Below, in pieces: positions 27,145 to 37,524 of a DNA stretch of 64,000 bases (positions are counted from its first letter, which is position 1; the number at the start of each line of letters is the position of its first letter). The notes beneath the pieces were generated by a model, which had not been told where the DNA came from, did not search any database, and saw nothing but the letters and a program-made list of their open reading frames with translations. The stretch is taken from the NCBI GenBank assembly GCA_963790415.1, contig CAWBOK010000001.1, positions 930,001-994,000 on the forward strand. The letters run 5' to 3'. Made by a program: the position numbers and the translations under genes. Source of the stretch: JAJZQZ01 sp963790415. GTDB lineage: Bacteria; Actinomycetota; Thermoleophilia; RBG-16-64-13.

Positions 27145-27157
27145 GATCTCTCCGATC

Positions 27158-28085
27158 TCACCATGAGCCCACGTGCGACGCCGGGGGGCATGCGCGCCAG
27201 GGTCGCGCTCCTTCTTCGAGCACCTGCTGCAGGTAGCGGCCGTAGCTGTTGCCCTTCATCTGGACAGCGAGGCTCTCCAGCTCGTCGTCCGAGATGTAGC
27301 CCCGCCGGAACGCGATCTCCTCCAGGCAGGCGATCTTGAGTCCCTGTCGTTCCTCGATGGTCTGGATGAAGTTCGACGCCTGCAGGAGCGACTCGTGCGT
27401 GCCGGTGTCCAGCCAGGCGATCCCCCGGCCCAGGCTCTCCACGTGCAGCTCGCCCCACTCCAGGTAGGTGCGGTTGACGTCGGTGATCTCGAGTTCGCCG
27501 CGGGCGGACGGGCTTCAGGTTGCGCGGCCACCTCGACCACCCGTTCGTCGTAGAAGTAGAGGCCGGGCACCGCGTAGTGCGAGCTTGGGCTCGGCCGGCT
27601 TCTCCTCGATCGAGACGGCCCGGCCGTGCGGCGTCGAACTCCACCACCCCGTAGCGTTCGGGATCCTGCACCCAGTAGCCGAAGATGGTCGCCCCTCGGT
27701 CCAGCGGCACGCCGCGCACGCAGCGACTCGACGAAGCCCGTGTCCGTAGAAGATGTTGTCGCCCAGGATGAGGCAGGCCGGCGTCGCCGCCGACGAAGTC
27801 CGCGCCGATGATGAAGGCCTGGGCCAGGCCCTCGGGTCGCGGCTGCGCCGCGTAGCGAGATCGACAGCCCCAGCCACGACCCGTCGCCCAGCAGTCGCTC
27901 GAAGCTGGGCAGGTCGCTGGGGGGTGGAGATGACCAGGATGTCGCGGATGCCGGCCATCATCAGCGTCGACAGCGGGTAGTAGATCATGGGCTTGTCGTA
28001 CACCGTGCAGCAGTTGCTTGCTCACCACGCGCGTGACCGGGTAGAGACGGGTGCCGGAACCGCCGGCTAGGATGATGCCTTTCAT
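27158..28085 (-). CDS. rmlA: Glucose-1-phosphate thymidylyltransferase, about ten frameshifts
   Basis: First step of dTDP-L-rhamnose synthesis: dTTP plus glucose-1-phosphate gives dTDP-glucose. Start ATG 28085: MKGIILAGGSGTRLYPVTR (nucleotide-binding loop), then in other frames YDKPMIYYPLSTLMMAGI, QPRPEGLAQAFIIGADF, CLILGDNIFYGHG, ATIFGYWVQDPERYGV, VSIEEKPAEPK, PGLYFYDERVVEVA and an intact C-terminus with AWLDTGTHESLLQASNF. Extra bases are inferred near 28006, 27921, 27855, 27781, 27738, 27714, 27628, 27583, 27524 and 27511; each removal restores consensus. The gene leads the operon; TGCTACTCT on the minus strand (28144-28136) may be its -10. Confidence 0.85.
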
Positions 28086-28216
28086 GACATGAGCACTCCG
28101 CGCGCCAGTGGACGACCGAAATAGAACTGCGAAGGAGAGTAGCACGCGCCACCAGGCACTGACGAGCGCGGCTGTGCGAGAGATCACGTTGACACTCGCA
28201 CCCTTTGCCCCGAGGG

Positions 28217-29347
28217 CTAACGATAGGGCCCCAACCGGCCCACTCTATAGTCGATATACCCTTGCGTCATCATGCGAAGCTTCTGCAGCTTGCGCGATTC
28301 TAGAAGGATTATCTTGACGGCCTCCAGTACAATCTGCCCTCTCTCAAACCGATAGAATTGCGGGAAATCGCTTCTATACTCCCTGCCGACCGATAGTCTG
28401 TTTCTAACAATATAGTACTTTCGAATAGGAGTATGATTTGATGTATACACCTCGGCACCAAGTACCTTGTGTATAGTCAGACTTCCTACTGTGTGGTGCA
28501 GCACTATATCTCCTGCCATAAGTATCTGATAGCCCATGCGATGCAATCTGAGACAGAATTCGTTGTCGACCTGGTCAATAAAGAGATCGTCTCTGAACGG
28601 CCCAACCTCTTCGTATGCGCTTAGGCTGACAAGACTTCCGGAAGTTATCACTGTGAGCATAGGACGCACGCCTCTCGGAAAACCACCGTCGCGGCGACTG
28701 GTTGAACCAGCAATCAGTGGATCCAGGTAAGCTGGAGCACACAAGCCAACGGGACCGCCGAGATAGCTCAGGCGACTTTCCGCTAGACGTCGAACCAGAT
28801 CCTGGGGGATCCTGGTGTCCTGATCCATTGTCAGGAGCATCGAATAGCCCGCGGCCAAGGCTTTGCTCGCCCCCAGATTCAAAGCTGCGGCGACGCCAAT
28901 GTTCCCACCCGCAGACTCGTACTCGGCACGGGGGATCGATCTCACCTCGTCTGAGAAGGCTGGATCGGCCGGCTCGGAATTGTCTATCACATACAGAACG
29001 TCCACTTGATCAGCATATGAGCGCAGGTTCTGGATCACAGACGAGTCCGGATCGTATGCAACCGCAACACCCGCGACAAGCTCACGAGACTGCGCAGCCG
29101 CTCGCCACAATTCCACGTCGGTCGCCATGAGTTCCTTCGGCCGCCCAAGTGTTCGCTGGGCGCTTCCCGCGGCGCTTCCCGCGTCGGCTGTGTTCCCCGA
29201 GGGAGCCTCTGGTATGTCAGCCGAGAGGGCTTCTCGAACCATAAGTCTGCCGACGGCCGCCAGAGTCTCACCCAGACCCTTACGCGCATAGTAGGCGTGC
29301 AGCCTACGAGCGCCCACCCTCAATCTCAGTGCGAACCCGGCATTCAC
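28217..29347 (-). CDS. Family 2 glycosyltransferase (rhamnosyltransferase-like)
   Basis: 376 aa, uninterrupted. A basic N-terminal extension of about 75 residues precedes the GT-A domain: ELVAGVAVAYDPDSS, VLYVIDNSEP, NIGVAAALNLGASKAL, LLTMDQDTRIP (metal-binding region) and FIDQVDNEFCLRLHRMGY. The ending resembles TIGR01556-type rhamnosyltransferases. ATG 29347 overlaps the stop of the gene before it. Base composition is clearly more AT-rich than the flanking genes, suggesting transfer. The 131-base gap to rmlA holds only a possible rml promoter. Confidence 0.85.
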   Translation of the reverse strand: MNAGFALRLRVGARRLHAYYARKGLGETLAAVGRLMVREALSADIPEAPSGNTADAGSAAGSAQRTLGRPKELMATDVELWRAAAQSRELVAGVAVAYDPDSSVIQNLRSYADQVDVLYVIDNSEPADPAFSDEVRSIPRAEYESAGGNIGVAAALNLGASKALAAGYSMLLTMDQDTRIPQDLVRRLAESRLSYLGGPVGLCAPAYLDPLIAGSTSRRDGGFPRGVRPMLTVITSGSLVSLSAYEEVGPFRDDLFIDQVDNEFCLRLHRMGYQILMAGDIVLHHTVGSLTIHKVLGAEVYTSNHTPIRKYYIVRNRLSVGREYRSDFPQFYRFERGQIVLEAVKIILLESRKLQKLRMMTQGYIDYRVGRLGPYR

Positions 29348-30394
29348 CGCGACGCCAAGATCCGACGGACGCTGCGCCGCCCGCTGCGTAACAGACGCAT
29401 TAGAGCGCCCTCAGCACGGCCTCCGGCCACGTAGACCGACCATGTCGGTCGCGTCGTAATCGCGAGCCTCTCGACGCGCATCCGCCAGCCTCGATACATC
29501 GGGTCACCATGTGTGCGAAGCCACTCATATCCACGGCTATAGTAGTACTTGCTGCCCAGCTCTCTGCCGCGCTTCAACATAATTTCACTATGCTGCTTGC
29601 GTAATTCACTACATAGAGCGGCTTCCATTGCGTATCTTTCTATGTAGTCGTACTTTATCCGAAAGTGGGAATCTAGAAACCGAAGTGTCTTGAGCAGGTT
29701 CTAATTGCGAACGAGAAGCTGATTCATCTACTACTCTATATACTGATAAGGATTCATCTATATATCCGATTTCTTCATGAGCTGCAATGTCCAAGAACAT
29801 CGGATAATCTGCCATAAGATATTCAGAATTAGAGTACAAATCAAAACTTACATATCTCTTAAACAACTCACTTCTACAGCAGAACGAACAGGTCATTATG
29901 AAGTTAACTCTTATGAGTTCTCTCAGAACAGAACCTGCACTCACTGCAGTACCAGAACTCTCCCAGTGCCGACGTTCGATGCCATCGGATTTCAGGTAGT
30001 CCGTCTCCGTGTGCACGGCACCGTAATTGGGGTTCTCGATCAAGAAGGCGACCGTGCGTGCCAGCTTGTGCGGGTAGTAATAGTCATCGGACTCGAGAAT
30101 GCAGACGTACTCGCCAGCTACAAGTTCCTGGGTCCGGATGAGAACCTTGAAGAAACCGGCGTTCGACCCCGTAGTGATGTTCACATCGGCGAAGTGCTCC
30201 CGCAGTCTGGATTCGTAGCTGCGCGCGATCTTCAACGATCCGTCGATGGAACCGTCGTCGTGAAACAGTAACTGCACATTACGGTAGGTCTGCGCAAGTA
30301 AGCCTTCGAAGTAGTCAGCCAGATACGGCGCGTGGTTGTAGCACGGCGTGATGACGGTAACAAGCGGCTCAGAGCACACGTGCCTGTCCGTCAC
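29344..30394 (-). CDS. Family 2 glycosyltransferase, one frameshift
   Basis: About 350 aa. The GT-A core is intact: LVTVITPCYNHAPYLADYF, LLFHDDGSIDGSL, GSNAGFFKVLIRTQEL, YVCILESDDYYYP (metal-binding Asp pair). Near 29700 the frame changes: removing one base turns SRSQL into a continuation NLLKTLRFLDSHFRIKYDY and a helical, basic C-terminus ending RRILASR. AT-rich like its neighbour. The start overlaps the aminotransferase stop, so aminotransferase, this gene and the next form an operon. Sugar and acceptor unknown. Confidence 0.82.
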
Positions 30395-31599
30395 CTACGC
30401 ATTGACGTTGCGGGTCGCGATTTCATCTCCGACAGGCTGGCGAGACTAAGTTCCAGCACCTTGCAGACGCCTGCAATCTCGTCCTCGCTGATCCCCAATC
30501 CGGTGGGCAGCACGATGACCCGGTCAGCCACACGCTCGGTCACCCGCAGATAGCGCCGTGACTCCGGGTACAGTGTACGGTACGGCTCCATACGGTGTAC
30601 GCCTGGATGGAAGTACGCCGCGCCATCACATTTTCGGCGTGCAAAGCTTCCAAGACCAGGTCGCGGTCCTCCTCCGCGTGCGCATCGCTCAGCTCGACGA
30701 CGACGTATTGGTAATTCCCCAGTTCGTTCACCTCGAACTCAAGCAGACGCACGCCCTGTACGCTCAGCAAGAGCTGAACGGTACGCTTCGTAGTTGCACC
30801 TGTTGTGCACAATGAACGCGTCCAACGACGCCAGTGACGTCAGCCCCATGGCCGCGGAGATCTCGCTCATCTTGCCATTGGTGCCGTCCGTTACCACGGT
30901 GTCGTACCCCGCGAACCCGAAGTTGCGCTTCAGGCGTAGGCGCTCCGCGAGGTCATCGTCGTTGGTCGTGATGGCTCCACCCTCGAAGGTGTTGAAGAAC
31001 TTGGTGGCGTGAAAGCTGAATACCTCGGCATCGCCGAAGTTGCCGACCATCGCCCCTCGACATGAGACTCCTAACGCGTGAGCCGCATCGAAAAGCAGGC
31101 GCAGGCCACGTTGGTCCGCGATTCCCTGCAAAGCCTCGACATTGCAGGGTCGGCCCCAGAGATGAACCCCGAGAATGGCCGAGGTCCGAGACGTGATTCG
31201 TTCCTCGACCCGAGCCGGGTCGAGCGTGTGGGTCCGCTCGTCGATATCGCAGAACACGGGCGTGAGCCCGAGCCACTGCGGGGCGTGTGCGGTCGCCACA
31301 AAAGTGAAGGAGGGCACGATAATCTCGCCATCGAGCCCGCACGCGCGCAGAAGAATCTCGAGTGCAACCGTTGCATTGCAGATGGCAACAAAATGGCGGA
31401 CGCCGAGGAACTCTGCCATCCGGCGTTCGAACTCCTGCACAAGGACGCCGTCGTTCGTGAGCCACCGCCGGTCCAGTGCCTCGTCGAGGAGGCGGTGCAG
31501 GTTCGCGCGGTCGCCGATGTTGGGGGCACCGACGTAGAGCGGGCGCTTGAAGCGACGCGCGGCGCCGAACACAGCAAGATCTGGCGGTGGCCGTTTCAT
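30391..31599 (-). CDS. DegT/DnrJ/EryC1 sugar aminotransferase, two frameshifts
   Basis: PLP enzyme that adds an amino group to a keto-deoxysugar nucleotide. Motifs: VAICNATVALEILLRACG, EIIVPSFTFVATAHA, LLFDAAHALGVS (Asp for PLP ring), FSFHATKFFNTFEGG (Schiff-base Lys) and RLKRNFGFAG. Frame changes near 30780 and 30600 separate the C-terminal parts NELGNYQYVVVEL, YFHPGVHRMEPY and RVIVLPTGLGISEDEIAGV. About 400 aa after repair, usual for the family. ATG 31599 has AAGAGG seven bases upstream. It probably feeds an amino sugar to the downstream transferases. Confidence 0.85.
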
Positions 31600-31691
31600 G
31601 ATTGAGCCTCTTGGGTCGTTGCCCGGCGCGCTGAGATGTAGTGCAGCTAGCGGGCGGACGGACGGACGAAGGGACGCTGCGCAGTTTGTCA

Positions 31692-31700
31692 AATGCTACC
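31692..31700. promoter_or_regulatory. Possible divergent -10 box
   Basis: Read on the + strand this is TGCTACCAT and on the minus strand (31701-31693) TGGTAGCAT, both fitting the recurrent extended -10. It lies between the divergent aminotransferase and glycosyltransferase-like genes, so either or both may use it. Confidence 0.35.
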
Positions 31701-31771
31701 ATGATTGCCATGTTCAGCCTGAAGCCACCGCATGGCCCTACCCCTCCTCCTGACTAGACGAGTCGTTGAGG

Positions 31772-32734
31772 ATGGTCCCTAGGCCAGAGCTATGCATCTT
31801 CGTCAAGCAAGCGGGCCATTTCTTCTCATGGGAGCGGCCGCATTTCGCAAAATGGTTCGATCTTGTCAACCAGCCCTCCGACAGAGCCGTGCTCCTCGCC
31901 TTCGGGCCGGACGTCTTCGATGAGGCGGTCGAGGTGCCCTGCCGTCTGCGGATTGCCAACCTCTTCCCTGGTTTCGGGTTCAACCCGGTCCATAACGAAC
32001 CACTACGAGAACGAGTGCGCATGATTGCGGAGCAATCCTACGATCTCGTGCTCCACAACGCTGGCCCATTGGAGCTGGCATTGAAGGGGTTGACCAAGAT
32101 CCTCACGTACCCTTTGAGCGTGGACGCCGCAATTGTCGGACGACCCATGTTTCGGACGTCACTGACCTCGCTGCTTCATGCCTCGGCCATCGGATATCCT
32201 CAGAAGGATTGGGAGCGGAATCAAGACATCATGCGACGAACGGGACTTCACTGGGAGGTGTTTCCGCCGAGGCAGTCTCATGATCCAGGCCCCCCGACCC
32301 CGGTCCAGCGTGCACTCTTGCGCGCACGGGGGGCCTCGCCCGTACGGATCAAACGGAGGAGACCGCCGCAGGGCTACGTGAAGCACAAAGAAGTGGTACG
32401 AAAGTATCGGCAGTACGACGGCTTCGTCCACGTAGCCCGCGATATCAAGGACAGGCTCTACATTGACGGGAAATACACCGCAACTTTGATTGAAGCGGGC
32501 CTCACCGGCGCGATTCTCTTCTGGCACGACACCTTCGGTCTGGGCAATACCCTCGAAACCGTGTTCGAACTACCCTTGGATGAGCAGGCGGCTGCCGAGC
32601 GCATCCTGGACATCCGGGCCTCGATCGACGTGCCGCAACACAGTCGTCGCACCGTCGAGGAACTCCGCGAGTGCAGCGACCCGGCGGCGAGTGTCCGGGC
32701 GCGCGCGAACGCCATCTTGGCCTTACTTGAGTAA
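31772..32734 (+). CDS. Putative glycosyltransferase-like protein
   Basis: About 320 aa with no membrane span. The C-terminal half resembles a GT-B nucleotide-binding region: YDGFVHVARDIKDRLYIDGKYTATLIEAGLTGAILFWHD carries the Glu-containing loop and glycine turn seen in glycan transferases, split here by position rather than by frame. The N-terminal half (LCIFVKQAGHFFSW; NAGPLELALKGLTKI) is not familiar. Location among glycan genes supports a transferase role, but it is inference. Start ATG 31772 (TTG 31766 also possible). The insertion sequence begins 21 bases after its stop. Confidence 0.5.
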   Translation: MVPRPELCIFVKQAGHFFSWERPHFAKWFDLVNQPSDRAVLLAFGPDVFDEAVEVPCRLRIANLFPGFGFNPVHNEPLRERVRMIAEQSYDLVLHNAGPLELALKGLTKILTYPLSVDAAIVGRPMFRTSLTSLLHASAIGYPQKDWERNQDIMRRTGLHWEVFPPRQSHDPGPPTPVQRALLRARGASPVRIKRRRPPQGYVKHKEVVRKYRQYDGFVHVARDIKDRLYIDGKYTATLIEAGLTGAILFWHDTFGLGNTLETVFELPLDEQAAAERILDIRASIDVPQHSRRTVEELRECSDPAASVRARANAILALLE

Positions 32735-32778
32735 AGTCGGCAACTGCCGTCTAGTCCGAAGTTTTCGCCCTAACTGAT

Positions 32779-32809
32779 GCTCGATCCCGCTGCTGCTGCG
32801 GGATCGAGC
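32779..32809 (+). terminator. Hairpin inside left end of the IS
   Basis: GCTCGATCCCGC (32779-32790) pairs perfectly with GCGGGATCGAGC (32798-32809), loop TGCTGCT, followed by TCTCTTTT. It looks like an intrinsic terminator that would block transcription entering the IS from outside. Confidence 0.7.
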
Positions 32810-32879
32810 TCTCTTTTCGCGGCTTGTTGTAGCCAAAGTTATGCTTGCATTGCGTGAGGATATATCCTGTTATATTGGT

Positions 32880-34611
32880 ATGCCAAAGCGCGGTGGGTCA
32901 GTTCACGTAGCCACAATCAAGACGAAAGGGGCAGGGGACCGCGTCTACGTCTCCCACATCTTGCGCCGCTCCTATCGCGAAGACGGCCGGGTGCGCCACG
33001 AGAACCTCGGGCAACCTCTCACACCTGCCCGAGGCGGCCATCGAGGCGGTCCGCCGGGTCTTGGCGGGCGAGACCTTGGTCGCCGCCGAGGACCGCTTCC
33101 AGGTGGAGCGCTCCCTGCCCCACGGGCATATGGCGGCGGTGCTCGGGGTGCTGCGCTCTCTCGACCTTGAACGGCTCATCTCCCGGGAGCCCTCCCGGGA
33201 GCGGGATCTCGCGCTGGCGCTTATCTGTCAGCGTCTCCTTTCGCCTGGGAGCAAGCTCTCGGCCACCAGGCGTTTCTCTCAGACCACGCTTTCCGAGGAG
33301 CTCTCGCTGGGCGAGGTCGGGGAGGCGGAACTCCTCTCGGCTATGGACTGGCTGCCCGGGCGCCAGGAGCGCATCGAGCGGGCGCTCGCCCGCCGTCATC
33401 TTACCCCCGGTGGTTTCGTACTCTACGACCTCTCTTCCAGCTACTTCGAGGGGCGCTCCTGTCCGCTCGCCGCTCTCGGTCACTCCCGCGACGGCAGGAA
33501 GGGCACCCTGCAGATCACCTACGGCCTCATCTGCTCACCCGAGGGGCGGCCGGTGGCGGTGGAGGTGTTCCCCGGCAACACCCAAGACCAACAGACCCTT
33601 GGCCCCGCGGTCGCCTCGGTGACGGCGCGCTTCGGGATCGAGCGGGTCATCTTCGTGGGGGACCGGGGCATGATCACTCAAAGCCACGCGGAGACCCTCA
33701 CACAGCAAGGGGTGGGCTTCATCAGTGCGCTCCGGGCGTCCCAGGTGAAGGCCTTGGCCGCGTCCGGAGAGTTGCAGCTCTCCCTCTTTGACGAGTGCAA
33801 CCTGGCCGAGATCCAGGCCAAGGAGTTCCCCGGGGAGCGCCTCATCGTCTGCCGCAACCCGGCAGTGGCAGCCGAGCGCGCCCGCAAGCGCGAAGACCTG
33901 CTCCGGGCGACCGAAGCCGAACTGGGTAAGGTCAAAGCCATGGTCCAAAACCCGCGCGGGCGCCTGCATCGGGCAGACGCGGGCACCATCGGGGAGCGGG
34001 TGGGGCGGGTCTCGAACAGGTACAAGATGGCCAAGCACTTCCGGCTTCAGATCAGTGACGGCGCCTTCTCCTTTGCACGGAAAGAAGAGCAGATCGCAGA
34101 GGAGGCGGCCCTTGACGGCCTCTACGTCTTGCGCACCACCTGCGCGAAAGAAGAGCTCGGGGCCCGGGCGGTGGTACGGGCCTATAAGCAGCTCAAGGTG
34201 GCCGTGCGCGCCTTCCGCCAGATGAAGTCCTCCGAGATCGAGATCCGCCCCATCTACCATCACCTGGAGGAGCGGGTCCGCGCCCACGTCTTCCTCTGCA
34301 TGCTCGCCTACTACGTGGCCTTCGAGCTGCGAGAACGCCTGGGGCCACTCCTCTTCACAGACGATACGCCGCTGGCGCCTCCGGACCCGGTGGCGCCAGC
34401 CGAACGTTCGCACGCGGGGAAGGCCAAGGCAGGCACGAAGCGTACCGAGGACGGACTTGTGGTCCATTCTCTCTCCGATCTACTGGCGGAACTCGGCACC
34501 CTCTGCCGCAACCAGGTGCGCATCCTACCCAGCGAGCAGGGCTTCACCCAGCTCACCACGCCGACCGCACTGCAGACGCGGGCCTTCGAGCTGCTCAAGA
34601 TCCGCCCGTAG
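32880..34611 (+). CDS. IS1634-family transposase, one frameshift
   Basis: DDE transposase of about 577 aa. The N-terminus (VYVSHILRRSYREDGRVRHE) and the rest are in different frames; removing one G from CTCGGGCAA near 33010 gives ENLGNLSHLPEAAIEAVRR, the family pattern. Catalytic-core pieces: FVLYDLSSSYFEG, YGLICSPEGRPVAVEVFPGN, VIFVGDRGMI, then EEAALDGLYVLRTT and IRPIYHHLEERVRAHVFLCM near the conserved Glu. The extra base is probably a sequence error; if real, the element is dead. Confidence 0.9.
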
Positions 34612-34723
34612 CCAAAGCTGCGGCGGCCCTCAATGGCAGAAACCCAGTGGCAACGCGGAAAACAGACGCGGGAGGGCGAAAACTTCGGTCTAGTTGTGGT
34701 CAGTCTCCGCGTCGCCTCAAGGC

Positions 34724-35323
34724 TTACTCAACAGCAACCCAGGTTGCTCTTGGCCGATAGCGGCCGTCGGAATCGTAGGCACGAACCCGCAGTTCGGACT
34801 CCAGCGCGAGCAACCGCTCGCGGGGCCGCTCCTTGAGTGGCCGCGCCGGACTACCCACATAGATGGTCCAAGGTTCACAATCCCTCGTGATCAGGGAGTT
34901 GGCCCCAATCGCCACTCCTTCGCCAATCGTCACTCCTGGCAGTATTACAGAGTTCGCACCCACGATCGCGTGCCTACCGATGCTCACGAACGAGCGCACC
35001 GCTTTGCGATACGGCTCGGGGACCGTAGGGTTCGTGAGGTAATTGCCGAGGTAGTCGTCGTTGCCTGTGTAGACGCGGGATCCGCCCGAGATAGCCGAGA
35101 AGTCGCCCATGCTGAATTCGCCGCCCCCAGCAATCGACACAAAGGAGGCAATATGAACAAAGCTCCCGATTGTTGTCCGCGCACCTCCCATCAAGAAGAC
35201 GAAGTCGTCGATAATGACTGAATCGCCGAACGAGATGGCGCTCTTGCCCACAATTTTCGCGAGCGGCCAGATAACCACGTCCTGGCCGACGCTGGCAAAC
35301 TGATCGCTTTGGTCGTCGGACAC
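34724..35323 (-). CDS. Hexapeptide-repeat acyltransferase
   Basis: 199 aa. Left-handed beta-helix with many [LIV]-G-x4 turns: VGKSAISFGDSVIIDDF, TIGSFVHIASFVSIAGG, VSIGRHAIVGANSVILPGVTIGEGVAIG. This is the maltose/galactoside O-acetyltransferase type that trims or decorates sugars with acetyl groups. The conserved tail IYVGSPARPLKERP is present. GTG/ATG start at 35323, 10 bases after the Wzt stop, so it is the third gene of the wzm-wzt unit and may acetylate the exported glycan. The IS ends 35 bp beyond its stop. Confidence 0.85.
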   Translation of the reverse strand: MSDDQSDQFASVGQDVVIWPLAKIVGKSAISFGDSVIIDDFVFLMGGARTTIGSFVHIASFVSIAGGGEFSMGDFSAISGGSRVYTGNDDYLGNYLTNPTVPEPYRKAVRSFVSIGRHAIVGANSVILPGVTIGEGVAIGANSLITRDCEPWTIYVGSPARPLKERPRERLLALESELRVRAYDSDGRYRPRATWVAVE

Positions 35324-35333
35324 CGGACCCCCT

Positions 35334-36609
35334 CTACTCCGAGATCGCCTCTACCAATTGCGTGTGCCAGGGTAGGTTGGGGCGCACGGCCCCATGCCAC
35401 TTCGCGTGCCAAGAGCCACGCATCTCGACCGCGTCCTCGACCTCAAAGCTCAGAAGACTCTCGTCGCGGAATAGAACAGAAGCCTCATCTCGGACGACAT
35501 AGAGCTCTACACGGTAGCTGCCGCTGTTAAGTAGGTCGCCGGGAATCACGAAGTCACTTCTGAACAGTCCCTTCGGAAACTCCTTACCGTGCCACGATGG
35601 TTCGAGGATCGATGCTGTATTGAAGACCACCACACCTTCGTCGTTCCAAAGGACCACGCTGAGATTCAGTCGTGCCCCTTCGTCCAGATTCCAATAGTCG
35701 ACTGCAACCTTGACGGGAGTACGAATGGTGACCTGATCTCCGGGGTGACCTTCGACGGGGTATATCCGGGCTGACCGCAGGCGAACGTGGTCGTCGCCGG
35801 GGGCTTCAGAACGAACCAGCCACTCCTTCGCGACAACAGCGCTCGAACTCTGCCGAGAATAGGCTGCGACTACTTCCCCAGCTGCCCCGTCTCGCACCAC
35901 CGCGCCCTTTTCCAACCAGACCGCTCGGTCGCACAGACTCTCCACCGCGACCATGTTATGACTGATGAACACGACGGTCCGACCTTCGCGTCCCCACATC
36001 GGACATCTTGCCCAAGCACTTCTTCTGGAACGCGGCGTCACCAACGGCGAGCACTTCGTCGACCAGCAGGATCTCGGGCTCGAGATGGGCGGCGACCGCA
36101 AAGGCCAGGCGGACGTACATGCCGCTGGAATAGTGCTTGACCGGCGTGTCGATGAACTTGCCGATCTCGCTGAACTCGACGATCTCGTCGAACCGACGAC
36201 CGATCTCGGCGCGGCTCATGCCCAGGATGGCGCCGTTGAGGAAGATGTTCTCTCTGCCCGAAAGCTCCGGGTGGAAGCCGGTGCCCACCTCAAGAAGCGA
36301 GCCCACGCGCCCGGCGACCAATGCACGGCCGCTCGTCGGCTCGGTGATGCGACTCAGGATCTTGAGCAGCGTGCTCTTCCCCGCGCCGTTAGCGCCGATC
36401 ATGCCGATCGCCTCGCCCGCCCGCACCCTGAGGTCGATACCGTTCAGCGCCCAGAACGTGGTGTCGTCTGAGTCGCCGGCGCGCCGAAACGCGCGGAATG
36501 GCGCGGCGGTCACCCTGGTCAGGGATTCGCGCAGCGTCTTGTAGTCTGCCTTGCTCTCTCCAATGCGGTAGCACTTGCTCACGTTCTCGATGCTTATGGC
36601 GATGCTCAT
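35334..36609 (-). CDS. wzt: Polysaccharide ABC exporter ATPase with C-terminal binding domain, one frameshift
   Basis: About 424 aa. Energises export of finished polysaccharide with the permease just upstream. Walker A GANGAGKST, the GSLLEVGTGFHPELSGREN segment typical of Wzt/TagH, signature KHYSSGMYVRLAFAVA, Walker B EILLVDEVLAVGD and H-loop VVFISHNM. Frame changes near 35995: removing one G gives KMSDVGREGRTVVFISHN. The last 170 residues form the Wzt_C carbohydrate-binding domain that recognises the polymer end, ending HTQLVEAISE. Confidence 0.88.
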
Positions 36610-36613
36610 CTGG

Positions 36614-37524
36614 TCACACTACGTCGGCAAAGGTTCGCTCGACCCGACGGAAGTAGAACGCTCCCGTGACCACTAGGAGTAGAGCGCCTACCAAGGAGAT
36701 CGCGAGGGTGCGGCGGGCGGTGCTTGTCCACCCAGGATGGCCCACCTGAACCCCACGATGCAGCCCACCATTGGGTTGAGAGCGTAGACGCTAGCCCATT
36801 TGTCGGGTACAAGACTGGCTGGGTAGACGACCGGCGAGGCGAACATCCATAGCTGGGTAAGAAAGGGCACTATATAGCGAACATCCCGGTACTCAACGTT
36901 CAGCGCCGAGAACCACAGTCCCGCGCCCGAGGCTGTGAGTAGTCCGAGCAGAAGGAATAGCGGCACCCCGAGCATGGAGACGGTAGGGAAGTAGCCGTAG
37001 CCGATCGCAACCGCCAATAGGATGACGAAAGCTAGACACAGGTCGATCACCCCGCTGAACAGCGCAGCTACCGGAACCAGCAGCCGAGGGAAGTAAATCT
37101 TGGTAATGAGATTCTGCGCGCCTACCAGGCTGTTGGCCGATTGGTTGAGTCCGGTGGCGAAGAAGTTCCAGGGCACGAGACCCGTGAGCACAAATAAGGG
37201 GTAGGGGATGTCACCGGAGGGCACGCGGGCGAGCCAGCCAAGGAAGACCGTGAAGACCAACATGGTGCTGAGAGGCTGAAGAATCGCCCAGAGAATGCCC
37301 AGAACTGTCTGCTTGTAGCGAACCTTGAGATCACGCCAGACGAAGAAGAGGAGCAACTCGCGATTGGCCCAAAGCTCACCCAGGTTGATCGGCGCCCATC
37401 CGCGCGAGGCCTTCAGAACAAGCAAATCTGGGGATGACAGGAGGGCGGCGTATTCGGGGTCCTCGTCGGCCGGCCCTGTGGGTCCGTGGGTCGGTGTGAA
37501 GGTCTGTTCGGAGGCTACGTTCAA
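36614..37524 (-). CDS. wzm: Polysaccharide ABC exporter permease, frameshifted C-terminus
   Basis: ABC-2 permease of the Wzm/TagG type, about 303 aa with six spans. N-terminal LLLFFVWRDLKVRYKQTVLG and ILQPLSTMLVFTVFLG, and the loop LITKIYFPRLLVPVAA, are typical. Near 36727 the frame slips by one base in GGGTGG; the correct ending then reads TSTARRTLAISLVGALLLVV and VERTFADVV, stopping at 36614, 4 bases before wzt. With wzt it exports a glycan assembled on the inner face of the membrane. A -10 (TGGTAGAAT on the minus strand, 37620-37612) lies upstream. Confidence 0.87.

Larger units (their letters stand above)
32756..34688. mobile_element. Complete IS1634-family insertion sequence
   Basis: 1,933 bp. 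The 16-bp ends are perfect inverted repeats: CCGAAGTTTTCGCCCT (32756-32771) and AGGGCGAAAACTTCGG (34673-34688). Both are flanked by TCTAGT (32750-32755 and 34689-34694), a 6-bp target duplication, so the insertion is intact and probably recent. It carries one transposase gene and a strong hairpin just inside the left end. Inserted between a glycosyltransferase-like gene and an acyltransferase gene without breaking either. Confidence 0.93.
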
